The notes under the pieces were generated by a model, which ran no database searches, was not told where the DNA came from, and saw nothing but the letters and a program-made list of their open reading frames with translations. The translations under genes were made by a program, and so were the position numbers. A DNA stretch of 64,000 nt, taken from NCBI RefSeq assembly GCF_000801955.1, contig NZ_JSZO01000002.1, positions 248,001 to 312,000 on the forward strand, read 5' to 3'. Origin of the DNA: Ralstonia sp. A12. Its GTDB lineage: Bacteria; Pseudomonadota; Gammaproteobacteria; Burkholderiales; Burkholderiaceae. The number at the start of each line of letters is the position of its first letter. The stretch's first letter is position 1. Positions 48,915 to 58,961 of the stretch are shown here, piece by piece.

Positions 48915-50639
48915 TCAGGCTTGGGGTTCGGGTTGCGGAAAGACGCGGATCTGACGCTCGACATGCTCGACCAGCTCGCCAAACTTCTGCCGGTCGGCTT
49001 GAATGCGGTGCATCTCTTGCGATGCCAGCGCGGCCTCGAACAATCGGATCTGCGCGCCAAACCATTCGCGCTCGTTACCGCGCAGCTGTTGATACAGCCG
49101 TTCCGCACGCGCCATCAGGGTGCGGTTCTCCATCTGATCACGCGGATGGATCTTGAGCGTTGACAGTGCGGCGAGCTTCTCTGCGATCTCCTCTTCAGAC
49201 AGCAGGCCCGGGTTGTCTTCGATAACGAGGCTCACCGTTTCCTGCGTCTTCTGCACGGTGGCTTCGACCTGCAGCAGGCCATTGACGTCATAGGTGAAGC
49301 GCACATCGACCGCACACTGGGCGCGTGCCAGGCTCGGCAAGGGCACCTTCAACGTGCCCAGCAGGATGTTCTCGGTCACAAGCCGCGCCTCGCCCTGGTA
49401 GATGTGAAGATCCAACTCGCGTTGCCCCTCACGAATCGGGGCGTAGTCCTTCACCCGGCTGATCGGCACCGGGCTGTTGCGTTCGATGATCGGGTCGAAG
49501 TGGCCGTCGGTATAGGAGCCGTCGGCAAGCCGCATGGCCACGGCCACGCCCAGCGAGTAGGGCGCGACGTCTGTCATGACAACGTCATCCAGCGCCGCAT
49601 CCTTCATCTTCAGGCCAGCCTGCACGGCAGCGCCCAGCGCCACCACCTCATCCGGATTGATCTCGCACTCCGGAAAGCGCCCGAACATGCGGGCGACCAT
49701 GCGCCGGACCATGGGCATGCGCGTGGCGCCGCCGGCCAGCACGATCTTGTCGAGGTCGGTGCCGCGCAGGTTGGCATCGCGCAAGGCACGTTCTACCGGG
49801 GTACGCAGCCGCTGCAGCAGCGGAGCGCAGATCTGTTCGAACGTGGCTTCATCCAGCTCCAGCGTGTACGTATCGCTGTTGTGGACAACCTCGATCGTCG
49901 CCGTCGGCTGTTCCGACAGCGCGCGTTTTGCCGCCTCGACTTGCGCGGTGAGGCGTTGCATGAATGCGGTATCGGTCTTGAGTTTGGCCGGTGCCTTGGC
50001 CTGCTCGAAGAAACGGTCGACGATGCAGGCGACAAAGTCTTCGCCACCCAGGAAGTTGTCGCCGGCAGACGCCCGGACTTCCATGACGCCCTCAAACATA
50101 TCGAGCACCGACACATCGAACGTACCGCCGCCCAGGTCAAAGACGAGGAAGCGGGTTTCGGCGCCGAGCTGATGGATGCCGTACGCCAGGGCTGCCGCCG
50201 TGGGCTCGTTCAGCAGCCGATCGACTTTCAGGCCTGCCATGACACCTGCCGCGCGCGTCGCCTTGCGCTGCGCATCAGAGAAATAGGCAGGAACGGTGAT
50301 GATGGCTTCGGTGATTGGCTGGCCCAGCGCGGCTTCCGCGTCTTCCTTGAGCGAGCGCAGGACCAGCGCGGAAAGCTCTTCCGCACGAAACTCGCGCTTG
50401 CCGAGGCGGATGGTGCGCTCGCTGCCCATGAAGCGCTTGAAAACGGCGGCGGTCTTGTCCGGATGCGTCTGCAGCCGTTCGCGCGCTGCGCGCCCGACCA
50501 GGATGGTGCCGTCTTCGTCCAGGCTCACGCAGGAGGGTGTGAGGTGTTCCCCAAGGCTGTTCGGGATCAGGCGTGGCCGCCCGTCCTCCCAAACGGCCAC
50601 CAGGCTGTTTGTTGTTCCTAGATCAATCCCGATGATCAT
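48915..50639 (-). CDS. hscC: Hsp70-family chaperone HscC
   Basis: 574 aa, shorter than DnaK (about 638), the length typical of HscC. Actin-like ATPase with IGIDLGTTNSLVAVWEDG, NEPTAAALAYG, FDLGGGTFDVSVLDM and VLAGGATRMPMVRR; short substrate-binding domain (DVAPYSLGVAV... VQKTQETVSLVIEDNPGLLSEEEI) and a reduced lid without the DnaK EEVD-like tail. HscC is a specialised Hsp70 linked to stress tolerance and RpoD regulation in E. coli. It is followed by the J-like gene. The N-terminal methionine codon is preceded by a GGGGG-rich region that may serve as ribosome-binding site. Confidence 0.93.
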   Translation of the reverse strand: MIIGIDLGTTNSLVAVWEDGRPRLIPNSLGEHLTPSCVSLDEDGTILVGRAARERLQTHPDKTAAVFKRFMGSERTIRLGKREFRAEELSALVLRSLKEDAEAALGQPITEAIITVPAYFSDAQRKATRAAGVMAGLKVDRLLNEPTAAALAYGIHQLGAETRFLVFDLGGGTFDVSVLDMFEGVMEVRASAGDNFLGGEDFVACIVDRFFEQAKAPAKLKTDTAFMQRLTAQVEAAKRALSEQPTATIEVVHNSDTYTLELDEATFEQICAPLLQRLRTPVERALRDANLRGTDLDKIVLAGGATRMPMVRRMVARMFGRFPECEINPDEVVALGAAVQAGLKMKDAALDDVVMTDVAPYSLGVAVAMRLADGSYTDGHFDPIIERNSPVPISRVKDYAPIREGQRELDLHIYQGEARLVTENILLGTLKVPLPSLARAQCAVDVRFTYDVNGLLQVEATVQKTQETVSLVIEDNPGLLSEEEIAEKLAALSTLKIHPRDQMENRTLMARAERLYQQLRGNEREWFGAQIRLFEAALASQEMHRIQADRQKFGELVEHVERQIRVFPQPEPQA

Positions 50640-50879
50640 CCCGCCCCCAACATCTTTGATGCGGCCTGAATGCGGCCTTTAGCCATGTGTGATTTCTGTC
50701 GGATGCGCAACGTGAGTCGCAGGTGCCTGCCATGCCGCTGATGCAGCGATCAATATGGCATCGCGCACTGGATGGCGCGATCAGGCGATGGAATCACGAC
50801 GCGGCGGCCAAGATACCACGGTAGAAGTGGTGAGGCCGCCGCACAGGAGAGGGGTGTTACGTTGTGGGGCGCGCTGCGT

Positions 50880-53800
50880 TCAAGCCTCCACTTCCGCCAG
50901 CGCCTTGAGCCCCACAGACAGCATGGCCAGATCCGCCTGCCCTGCGGCCACCTGATCGGCAATCACGCGGTTGTAGCGCGCCAATGCTTCTTGCCGGGCG
51001 GCTTTCCAGGCGTCGACCAGGGCTTCCGAATCGGCACCAGCAGCAGCGCCTGCCGGTGCGTCGCGCAGCACCGAGCCGGTCAGCCTGCGGCGCAGTTGCC
51101 CCAGCTCTTCGAGCAGCGTTGCACGCGCCAGCATCTGCCAGTGGGTTTGCGTGGGCAGGTTGAGGATGCCGCCCTGCAACCACCCATAGCCCAGCGGCTG
51201 GTCGAGCGCAAAGTACACCCGCGCGGCGAGCTTGGCGTCGCAGCCGCTTGCAGTGGCCACTTCGGCAATGTCGAGCAGCGACACGCGCGCCGGCACACCT
51301 GCCGCCGTGCGCGCCAGAGCCTCGGGTACGCCCTCGTCGGTCAGCGCCTGCTGCTGTTGTGCTGACGTGCGCGCGGAGTCTTCCGTCTGCAAACTGTCCA
51401 CTTCCGGCGCCAGTGCATCGACCGCGTCGCGGAAGCGCTCAACCGTGGCCGGCACATCTGACATGCGCCGTCGCAGGAACCACAGCGTGGCCCGCTCATG
51501 CAACTGCGCGAATGCGGTAAACAGCGCCGTCTGCGTTTCGTGCGGCACCTGTGCATCGAGCCCATCGACCTGCTGCCAGAGCGGATCGAGTCGATAGACC
51601 GCGCGCGCCACCAGGCTGGCCCACACCACGGCCAACGGCTCAGCGCCGGTTTCCTCAGCAAGGCGGTGCACGAAGGTCACGCCGGCACGGTTGATGAGCG
51701 CGTTGGCGTGCATGGTCGCCAGGATCTCGCGCCGCAGCGGGTGCCGTGGCATGGTCGGGCCGCAACGCGCCAACAGCGGATGCGGAAAGTATCCAGGCAG
51801 GCCATCGGCAACGAAGGGCTGATCGGGCAACCCGCTGGCTAGCAGCGTGTCGTACAGCCACATCTTGCTGTAGGCCATCAGCACCGCGCGTTCGGGCGTG
51901 GTGAGGCCACCGCTGGCGGCCCGGCGGGCGTCGATCTCCTCGTCGGGCGGCAGGAACTCGATGAGCCTGTTCAGGCGTCCGGTGCGCTCCAGGTAGCGCA
52001 TCAGCCGCGCTTCTGCATCCAGCCACTGTGTCGTGCGCGTGCGCGCGAGTGAGAGCGCTTGCGTCTGGAAGTAGTTGTCGCCCAGCACCAGTTCGCCCAC
52101 TTCGTCGGTCATCTCCGCGAGCAGCGTGTTGCGCTGCTTGAGCGTCATCTCGCCATCCGCCACCACCAGGCCTAGCAGGATCTTGATGTTGACCTCGTGG
52201 TCCGAGCAATCGACGCCGGCCGAGTTGTCGATGGCATCGGTATTGATGCGGCCGCCGTGCAGCGCATATTCAATGCGGCCCAGTTGCGTGCAGCCAAGGT
52301 TGCCGCCTTCAGCCACGACCTTGCAGCGCAACTGGGCGCCGTCTACGCGCAGCCCGTCGTTGGCGCGGTCGCCCACCTGGGCGTGCGTTTCGCTGCTGGC
52401 CTTGACGTAGGTGCCGATGCCGCCGTTGTAGAGCAGGTCCACCGGCGCCTTGAGGATGGCGTGCAGCAGATCATTCGGCGCCATCTCCGTTGCCGTCACA
52501 TCGAGCATGGCCCGCACTTCGGGAGATAGCGGAATCGACTTGACCGTGCGCGGGAAGATGCCACCACCGGGGCTGATCAGTGCCTTGTCATAGTCGGCCC
52601 AGCTTGAGCGCGGCAGGTTGAACATGCGCTCGCGCTCGGCAAAGCTGGTGGCGGCATCGGGTGATGGATCGAGGAAGACATGCCGATGGTCGAACGCCGC
52701 CAGCAGGCGGATATGGCGCGAGAGCAGCATGCCGTTGCCGAACACGTCGCCCGACATATCGCCCACACCCACCACCGTGAAGTCCTGCGATTGCGTATCG
52801 ACGCCCATCTCACTGAAGTGCCGCTTGACTGATTCCCACGCGCCGCGTGCGGTGATGGCCATCTTCTTGTGGTCATAGCCGACCGAGCCGCCCGAGGCAA
52901 ACGCATCGCCCAGCCAGAAGCCATATTCCGCAGAGATGGCGTTGGCATAGTCCGAGAACGTGGCGGTGCCCTTGTCGGCGGCCACCACCAGATAGGGGTC
53001 GTCCCCGTCGTAGCGCACCACGTCGTGTGGCGGCACGAGACGGCCGTCGACGTAGTTGTCGGTCAGGTCGAGCAGGCCGCGCAGGAAGGTCTGGTAACAC
53101 GCCACGCCTTCGGCCAGATACGCATCACGATCACCAGCCGGTGGCGGTTGCTTGACGATGAAACCACCCTTGGAGCCGACCGGCACGATGACGGTGTTCT
53201 TGACCATCTGCGCCTTCACCAGCCCCAGTACTTCGGTGCGGAAATCCTCGCGCCGATCAGACCAGCGCAGCCCGCCGCGGGCAACCTTGCCGCCACGCAG
53301 GTGCACGCCCTCCACGCGCGGTGAATACACCCAGATCTCGAACATCGGCTTGGGTTCGGGCAGGCCCGGCACGCGTGCGGGGTCAAACTTGAACGACAGG
53401 TAGGGCTTGGATTGCCCTGTCTGCTCCTTGTCTGCCGCACTCTGGAAGTAGTTGGTGCGCAGCGTGGCCTCCAGCACGCCCAGGAACTGGCGCAGGATGC
53501 GGTCTTCGTCCAGGTTCGGCACTTCTTCCAGCGCTTCGGCAATCTGCGCGCGCAGCTTGTCGGCATCGCGCGTGCGTTCGGTGTCATTGAGTGCGGGGTC
53601 GAAGCGCACCAGAAACAGGTGGACCAGCGCCCGGGCGATGGACGGATTGCTCGTTAGCGCGCTCTCCATGTAAGCGTTGCTGAACGTCGAGCCAATCTGG
53701 CGGATGTAGCGCGCATACGCACGCAGAATGCGCACCTCACGCCAGGTCAGGCCGGCCTGCAGCACGAGACGGTTGAGATCGTCGTTCTCGACTTCGCCGG

Positions 53801-55835
53801 TCCAGATGCGGGCGAAGGTGTCTTCAAAGCGCACACGGGCTTCATCGAGGTCGACTTCGCTGCCGTCGATGGTCTCCATGCCGAAGTCGTGCATCCAGAT
53901 GGGGGCCGCATCGGCGGGTTCGATGCAGTAAGGGCGCTCTTCGTTGACACGCACACCAAGGTGCTCAAGCATCGGCAGGCTGCGCGAGAGCGAGGTTGGC
54001 TCACCCGCGCGGTAGATCTTGAAGCGCAGGGCGCCGGCGGGGGCTTCGAGCGGCCGGTAGAGCTGCATCGTGAGCATGCCGTCAGCGATGGCCTCCGGCG
54101 CGGATGCCAGCAGCGGCTCCATCAACTCGATGTCGCGTACGGCAAGGCGTGCAGGGTAGTCCTCCCGAAAGCCGGCGGGGAAGGCATCGCCATAGCGGCG
54201 CAGCAGGCGGTTGCCGCGCTCCTCGCCGCCGCGCTCCAGCAGGGCGTCGGCCAGGTCGTCCTGCCAGCGTCGCGCAGCCTGCACGATGCGCTCTTCCAAT
54301 TCGGGCACGTCCACTTCGGGCACGTTGCCCGGCTGTGTGCGCACGGTGATGTGGATGCGCGCGAGCATCGATTCCGACAGCAGCGGCGTGAACTCAACGG
54401 TGGTGCCGTGATAGGCCTCCTGCAGCAGCTTCTGGATGCGCATGCGCAGGTCGGTGTTGAATTTTTCGCGTGGCACGAAGACGAGGCACGAGACGAAGCG
54501 GTCAAAGCGATCACGCCGTACGAACAGCCGTGTACGTTGCCGCTCCTGCAGCCGCAAGATGCCAAGCGCGGTGTCGTGCAATTCTTCAGCGTCGATCTGG
54601 AACAGCTCATCGCGCGGATGCTGTTCAAGAATGGTTTCGAGCGTTTTAGCCAGGTGCCCGTTCGGCAAGAAGCCGGTACGTGCGATCACGCTGGCGACCT
54701 TGCGCCGTGCCAGCGGAATGCTCTCGGCAGGGACCATGTAGACGGTAGAGGTGTACAGCCCCAGGAAACGCCGCTCGCCGCAAGCGCGGCCGTCCGCATC
54801 GAAGCGTTTGACGCCAACGTAGTCGAGGTAACCGGGCCGGTGCACGGTTGCGCGCGAGTTGGCCTTGGTCAGGAAGATTGGCGCGGGTGCGTTGATGATC
54901 CTGACGGCCCCGGGGGCGAGCCGTGATAGGTCGGGGCTGTTCGGATCACGCAGCGCCTCGCGCAGTACGCCAAGCCCGGTGCCCGGCAGACCCTGCAGAT
55001 AGTGGCCTTCTTCCTTGACGACCAGTTCATAGTCGCGATAACCCAGGAAAGTGAAATGCCGTTCGAGCATCCAGGCGAGGAAGGCCTGCGCTTCGGCAAT
55101 CTCTGTACGCTCGGTCTCGTCGGCGGAGGCTTGTGCCGCGCGTGCGGCAAGCGCGTCGATGGTGGACTGGGCCGCTGCCTGCATCGGCTTCCAATCTTCC
55201 ACTGCGGCGCGCACGTCGCGCAACACGCGTACCAGGCCGTCGTGCAATGCCTGCATCCGCTGCGGCTCGGAGAAGCGATCGACCTCGATATGGATGTAGG
55301 ACTCGTAGCGCCCATTCTCGTTGGCGCTGCCGTTGGTGGCGCCATTCGCATCGGCGGGCGGGTCGGGTCGATCGCCCGCGAGCGCTACCGGCCGCTGCAC
55401 ACCGCCGGCTTCGACCGCCAGTCGCGTGCCGGACGCATCGCGCCGCATGCGGTAGACCGGATGGAAGCCCGAATGCAGTGCCAGCCCCTGCCTGTTGATC
55501 TCCATGGTGACGGAGTCGAACAGGAACGGCATGTCGTCGTTGACGATCTCGACCACCGTGTGGCCGCTGTACCAGCCGTGCTGTTCAAGGCTCGGGTTGT
55601 AGACCCGGACGCGTGGTTGCCCTGACACGAACTTCTGGCCGAGTTGCCAGTGGGCCATCGCCGCACCGTAGAGATCGGCCACGCTGCGCGAGACAACGTC
55701 TTCGGGATCGGCCAGCCCGTAGTAATGCCGCATGAACGGCTCGAACAGCGCGGCAATATCTGGCGCACGTCCGCGTGCGAGAGCCACTGCATCCGCCATG
55801 TGCTGGCGGACTTTTTCTTCGTGCTGGGCAGACAT
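50880..55835 (-). CDS. NAD-dependent glutamate dehydrogenase, large (GDH-180) type
   Basis: 1651 aa in one open frame, the usual size for the L_180 class (about 1600 aa). It deaminates glutamate to 2-oxoglutarate and ammonia with NAD. Long N-terminal ACT-like and helical region (about 1-700), then the dehydrogenase core with PRVEGVHLRGGKVARGGLRWSDR, VPVGSKGGFIVKQPP, SVGYDHKKMAITARGAWESVKRHF and VVGVGDMSGDVFGNGMLLS (nucleotide-binding segment), and a C-terminal helical domain. Single gene; 240 bp separate it from hscC. Enzymes of this type are allosterically controlled by amino acids and serve catabolism, not ammonium assimilation. Confidence 0.96.
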   Translation of the reverse strand: MSAQHEEKVRQHMADAVALARGRAPDIAALFEPFMRHYYGLADPEDVVSRSVADLYGAAMAHWQLGQKFVSGQPRVRVYNPSLEQHGWYSGHTVVEIVNDDMPFLFDSVTMEINRQGLALHSGFHPVYRMRRDASGTRLAVEAGGVQRPVALAGDRPDPPADANGATNGSANENGRYESYIHIEVDRFSEPQRMQALHDGLVRVLRDVRAAVEDWKPMQAAAQSTIDALAARAAQASADETERTEIAEAQAFLAWMLERHFTFLGYRDYELVVKEEGHYLQGLPGTGLGVLREALRDPNSPDLSRLAPGAVRIINAPAPIFLTKANSRATVHRPGYLDYVGVKRFDADGRACGERRFLGLYTSTVYMVPAESIPLARRKVASVIARTGFLPNGHLAKTLETILEQHPRDELFQIDAEELHDTALGILRLQERQRTRLFVRRDRFDRFVSCLVFVPREKFNTDLRMRIQKLLQEAYHGTTVEFTPLLSESMLARIHITVRTQPGNVPEVDVPELEERIVQAARRWQDDLADALLERGGEERGNRLLRRYGDAFPAGFREDYPARLAVRDIELMEPLLASAPEAIADGMLTMQLYRPLEAPAGALRFKIYRAGEPTSLSRSLPMLEHLGVRVNEERPYCIEPADAAPIWMHDFGMETIDGSEVDLDEARVRFEDTFARIWTGEVENDDLNRLVLQAGLTWREVRILRAYARYIRQIGSTFSNAYMESALTSNPSIARALVHLFLVRFDPALNDTERTRDADKLRAQIAEALEEVPNLDEDRILRQFLGVLEATLRTNYFQSAADKEQTGQSKPYLSFKFDPARVPGLPEPKPMFEIWVYSPRVEGVHLRGGKVARGGLRWSDRREDFRTEVLGLVKAQMVKNTVIVPVGSKGGFIVKQPPPAGDRDAYLAEGVACYQTFLRGLLDLTDNYVDGRLVPPHDVVRYDGDDPYLVVAADKGTATFSDYANAISAEYGFWLGDAFASGGSVGYDHKKMAITARGAWESVKRHFSEMGVDTQSQDFTVVGVGDMSGDVFGNGMLLSRHIRLLAAFDHRHVFLDPSPDAATSFAERERMFNLPRSSWADYDKALISPGGGIFPRTVKSIPLSPEVRAMLDVTATEMAPNDLLHAILKAPVDLLYNGGIGTYVKASSETHAQVGDRANDGLRVDGAQLRCKVVAEGGNLGCTQLGRIEYALHGGRINTDAIDNSAGVDCSDHEVNIKILLGLVVADGEMTLKQRNTLLAEMTDEVGELVLGDNYFQTQALSLARTRTTQWLDAEARLMRYLERTGRLNRLIEFLPPDEEIDARRAASGGLTTPERAVLMAYSKMWLYDTLLASGLPDQPFVADGLPGYFPHPLLARCGPTMPRHPLRREILATMHANALINRAGVTFVHRLAEETGAEPLAVVWASLVARAVYRLDPLWQQVDGLDAQVPHETQTALFTAFAQLHERATLWFLRRRMSDVPATVERFRDAVDALAPEVDSLQTEDSARTSAQQQQALTDEGVPEALARTAAGVPARVSLLDIAEVATASGCDAKLAARVYFALDQPLGYGWLQGGILNLPTQTHWQMLARATLLEELGQLRRRLTGSVLRDAPAGAAAGADSEALVDAWKAARQEALARYNRVIADQVAAGQADLAMLSVGLKALAEVEA

Positions 55836-55938
55836 CGGCTATCTCCCGAAAAGCGCAGAAAAAGAGCTTTTCCATGGTAGGCCGCGTGCTCTTGGGTGGC
55901 AACGTGCAACCCGTGTCAGCCGAAAGGAGGGAAGCGGA

Positions 55939-56403
55939 TCAGGCGCGTTTTTTTGTGCGGCGCGTTTGCAGGTCTGCCGACGGCGCCTTTGCTGCGCCTT
56001 GCGTGATCTTGTCCAGCACGCGCTTGGTCCGCCCTTCACAGCTCTCGTTTTCTGCGCGGTTGGTGATGTCGTCCACGAGCGCACGCAAGTGGTGTTTGCT
56101 CTGCGCCAGACGCTGCTCGAGCAATTCGATCTCGCTGATTTTGCGGTGCAGCGCTTCCAGCAATTCCTGGTGCGACCACTTGTCCAGATCGGGCGGCAGG
56201 ATGGCGCGGATTTCGTCCAGGGAGAACCCCGCCCCCTGCGCACACAGGATGATCTCCAGCCGGGTCAGCGCATCCGGTGAGTATTCGCGATAGCCGTTGG
56301 TTTGCCGCTGCGCGGGCTGCAGCAGGCCGCTCGCCTCGTAAAAGCGGATGCGCGAGGCGGCTACGCCACTTAGCTCCGCCAGTTCACCGATTTTCATACG
56401 CAT
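55939..56403 (-). CDS. MerR-family transcriptional regulator
   Basis: 154 aa. Winged helix MKIGELAELSGVAASRIRFYEASGLLQPAQRQTNGYREYS, coiled coil around 80-120 (LDKWSHQELLEALHRKISEIELLEQRLAQSKHHL) and a basic C-terminus (TRRTKKRA). No conserved metal-ligand cysteines of the MerR/CueR type; one Cys at about 125. Divergent from an old-yellow-enzyme gene, with a MerR-type promoter in the 61-bp gap, so it almost certainly regulates that gene and resembles regulators responding to reactive electrophiles. Confidence 0.92.
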   Translation of the reverse strand: MRMKIGELAELSGVAASRIRFYEASGLLQPAQRQTNGYREYSPDALTRLEIILCAQGAGFSLDEIRAILPPDLDKWSHQELLEALHRKISEIELLEQRLAQSKHHLRALVDDITNRAENESCEGRTKRVLDKITQGAAKAPSADLQTRRTKKRA

Positions 56404-56413
56404 GCTCCGGGGC

Positions 56414-56444
56414 TTGACATTAAAGTCAACTTTAAGCTTAACGT
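56414..56444 (+). promoter_or_regulatory. MerR-type promoter of the old yellow enzyme gene
   Basis: TTGACA (56414-56419) and TAACGT (56439-56444) with a 19-bp spacer that contains the dyad TTAAAGT-CA-ACTTTAA (56420-56435). This is the classical layout for activation by a MerR regulator, here encoded divergently. Confidence 0.8.
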
Positions 56445-56464
56445 TAGGGTGTCGTCAAACCGGG

Positions 56465-57709
56465 ATGCCCCTCATGAAGCTGTTCACCCCTCTCACGCTG
56501 CCCAATGGTGCGGTGATTGCCAACCGCCTGGCCAAAGCCGCCATGGAAGAGAACATGGCCGATGCGGACCACGCACCGTCCGATGCGCTGGTGCGCCTGT
56601 ATCAGGCGTGGGCCAACGGCAAAGCGGGTCTGATGCTGACCGGCAACGTCATGGTGGACCACCGTGCCATGACCGGGGCAAACGGTGTGGTGCTGGAAGA
56701 CGATGCGCATCTGGACCGCTTCCGGCGCTGGGCACAAACAGCGCGCGCTCACGGTGCGCATGTCTGGATGCAGATCAATCACCCGGGCCGCCAGATGCCT
56801 GCCGCACTCGGCCAGACCACGCTGGCACCCTCTGCCGTGGCGATGGACCTGGGCGCGCTGTCCAAGCAGTTTCCCGTGCCTCGGGAGATGACCGCCGCTG
56901 ACATCGCCGACGTGCAGCAACGCTTCACGCGCACCGCGGTACTGGCGGAGCAGAGCGGCTTTACCGGCGTGCAGATTCACGCAGCGCACGGTTATCTGCT
57001 GAGCCAGTTTCTCTCCCCGATCACGAACAAGCGGCGGGACCAGTGGGGCGGCTCGATCGAGAACCGCGCACGCCTGCTGCTCGACATCGTGCGCGCGGTG
57101 CGCGGTGCGGTGTCGCCGCAGTTTGTGGTGGCCGTCAAACTGAATTCGGCGGATTTCCAGCGCGGTGGCTTCAGCCCCGACGATGCCAAGCGCGTGGTCG
57201 AGCTGCTCAACCCCTTGGGCGTTGATCTGGTGGAACTGTCAGGCGGCAGCTACGAGGCCCCGGCCATGCAAGGGCAGGCCCGTGACGGTCGCACACTCGC
57301 CCGCGAGGCGTATTTTCTGGAGTTCGCTCGCGACATCGCCGCCATTGCACAGATGCCGTTGATGGTCACGGGTGGTATCCGCCGCCGTGCGGTGGCGGAG
57401 CAAGTGGTCGACAGCGGTATCGCCATGGTGGGTATTGCGACTGCGCTGTCGATCGATCCGAACCTGCCGCGCGATTGGCAAGCCGGCAAGAACACCGCAC
57501 CGGTGCTGCGCCCGATTACCTGGAAGAACAAGGTGCTGGGCTCGCTGGCCAATATGGCGGTGGTCAAATTCCAACTGCAGCGGCTGAGCCAGGGACGCGG
57601 TACGCACCCTAGGGTCTCGCCGTTCCGGGCGCTGATGATGCAGCAGTTGGCCAACGCGTGCCAGACGCGGCGATACAAGCGTTGGACAGCACAGCGAGTG
57701 TCGCGCTAA
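56465..57709 (+). CDS. Old-yellow-enzyme-family NADH:flavin oxidoreductase
   Basis: 414 aa FMN TIM barrel. Start at ATG 56465 (56474 is an alternative). Motifs: KLFTPLTLPNGAVIANRLAKAAMEENMAD, GLMLTGNVMVDHRAM, WMQINHPGRQMPAAL, GFTGVQIHAAHGYLLSQFLSPITNKRRDQWGGSIENRARLL (substrate His and FMN contacts), VTGGIRRRAVAEQVVDSGIAMVGIATALS. The intact barrel and lack of a C-terminal 4Fe-4S domain place it with single-domain OYE-like reductases of unsaturated carbonyls. Control by the divergent MerR regulator suggests an electrophile response. Its end overlaps the convergent chrA by 4 bases. Confidence 0.93.
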   Translation: MPLMKLFTPLTLPNGAVIANRLAKAAMEENMADADHAPSDALVRLYQAWANGKAGLMLTGNVMVDHRAMTGANGVVLEDDAHLDRFRRWAQTARAHGAHVWMQINHPGRQMPAALGQTTLAPSAVAMDLGALSKQFPVPREMTAADIADVQQRFTRTAVLAEQSGFTGVQIHAAHGYLLSQFLSPITNKRRDQWGGSIENRARLLLDIVRAVRGAVSPQFVVAVKLNSADFQRGGFSPDDAKRVVELLNPLGVDLVELSGGSYEAPAMQGQARDGRTLAREAYFLEFARDIAAIAQMPLMVTGGIRRRAVAEQVVDSGIAMVGIATALSIDPNLPRDWQAGKNTAPVLRPITWKNKVLGSLANMAVVKFQLQRLSQGRGTHPRVSPFRALMMQQLANACQTRRYKRWTAQRVSR

Positions 57710-58944
57710 TGCAGGAAGGTCGCCTGGGCGATGCCTGCGGCGGCGCAGAAGGCCACCACGGCGAGCGGCGGCAGCTTCCACCGCGTTAGCAGGCAGAATC
57801 CGACGGCAGCGATTGCAAAATCCAGCGGAGAACGCACTGCGGTGGTCCAGACGGGCGAGTACAGCGCGGCCGCCAGGACGCCAACCACTGCTGCATTCAC
57901 GCCTGCCAGCAGCGCAGCCATTGACCTGCGCGCGCGCAACGCCTGCCAGTACGGCAATGCGGCAACCACAAGCAACAAGCCCGGCAGGAAGATGCCCACC
58001 GTAGCGAGCACAGCGCCCGCCAGGTGGTTGGGCACGCCGCTCATCATCCAGCCAAGAAACGCAGCAAACGTGAACAGCGGGCCGGGCACGGCTTGCGCGG
58101 CGCCGTATCCGGCGAGAAAGTCGTTGGAGGTGACCCACCCTGTGGCCACCGTCTGCTCCTGCAGCAGCGGCAGCACGACATGGCCGCCGCCAAACACCAG
58201 CGCGCCGGAACGGTAGAACGCATCGAACACGCGAACGGCGCCGCTTGCGTCGGTTTGCGACAGCGCAGGCAACCCGAACAACAGCACGCAGAAAAGCACC
58301 AGCGCGATGGCGCCAGCACGGCGGGAAATACGGAACTCTGCACCATGTCCGGACACAGCATTGGCACCAGATGCCGAGGCTTCTCGATACAGCGCAAGGC
58401 CAAGCACCGCGCCGAGCGCAATGGCAACGAGTTGTGCATAGACGGAAGTTGTCAGCCCCAGCAGCACGACGGCCGCCAACGCGATGCCGGCACGACGCAC
58501 ATCGGGGCACAAGCGCCGCGCCATGTCCCACACGGCTTGCGCAACCACGGCAACCGCCACCAGCTTCAAGCCATGGATCAGTCCATCGCCAAAGGGGCCG
58601 CCAAGCGTGGGCGTCAGCATGGCAAAGGCAATCAGCAGCACAACGGACGGCAGCGTGAACCCGCACCACGCTGCCAGGCCGCCCAACCACCCCGCCCGCA
58701 ACAGGCCAATCGAGAAGCCCACCTGGCTGCTGGCTGGGCCCGGCAAGAACTGGCACAGGCCCACCAAGTCGGTGAAGGTTGCATCGTCAAGCCAGCGCCG
58801 CCGTTCGACAAACTCGCGGCGGAAGTAGCCGATGTGTGCAACCGGACCGCCGAAGGACGTCAGCCCCAGCTTGAGGAAGACCGCAAGCACGCGCAGTGCG
58901 TTGGCGGCCTGTGCGGGGCGGGATGCGTGCAGGTTGGTGTCCAT
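57706..58944 (-). CDS. chrA: Chromate transporter ChrA
   Basis: 412 aa from ATG at 58944, the full-length two-domain CHR type. Each half shows the motif set: FLKLGLTSFGGPVAHIGYFRREFVERRRWLDD and CQFLPGPASSQVGFSIGLLRAGWLGGLAAWCGFTLPSV in the first; RSGALVFGGGHVVLPLLQEQTVATGWVT and GYGAAQAVPGPLFTFAAFLG in the second. Around ten membrane helices. Exports chromate, driven by the membrane potential; such long CHR proteins also occur outside resistance operons. No chrB regulator gene is adjacent. It converges on the old yellow enzyme gene. Confidence 0.92.
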   Translation of the reverse strand: MDTNLHASRPAQAANALRVLAVFLKLGLTSFGGPVAHIGYFRREFVERRRWLDDATFTDLVGLCQFLPGPASSQVGFSIGLLRAGWLGGLAAWCGFTLPSVVLLIAFAMLTPTLGGPFGDGLIHGLKLVAVAVVAQAVWDMARRLCPDVRRAGIALAAVVLLGLTTSVYAQLVAIALGAVLGLALYREASASGANAVSGHGAEFRISRRAGAIALVLFCVLLFGLPALSQTDASGAVRVFDAFYRSGALVFGGGHVVLPLLQEQTVATGWVTSNDFLAGYGAAQAVPGPLFTFAAFLGWMMSGVPNHLAGAVLATVGIFLPGLLLVVAALPYWQALRARRSMAALLAGVNAAVVGVLAAALYSPVWTTAVRSPLDFAIAAVGFCLLTRWKLPPLAVVAFCAAAGIAQATFLH

Positions 58945-58961
58945 GGATGTTCGCGCGAGGT

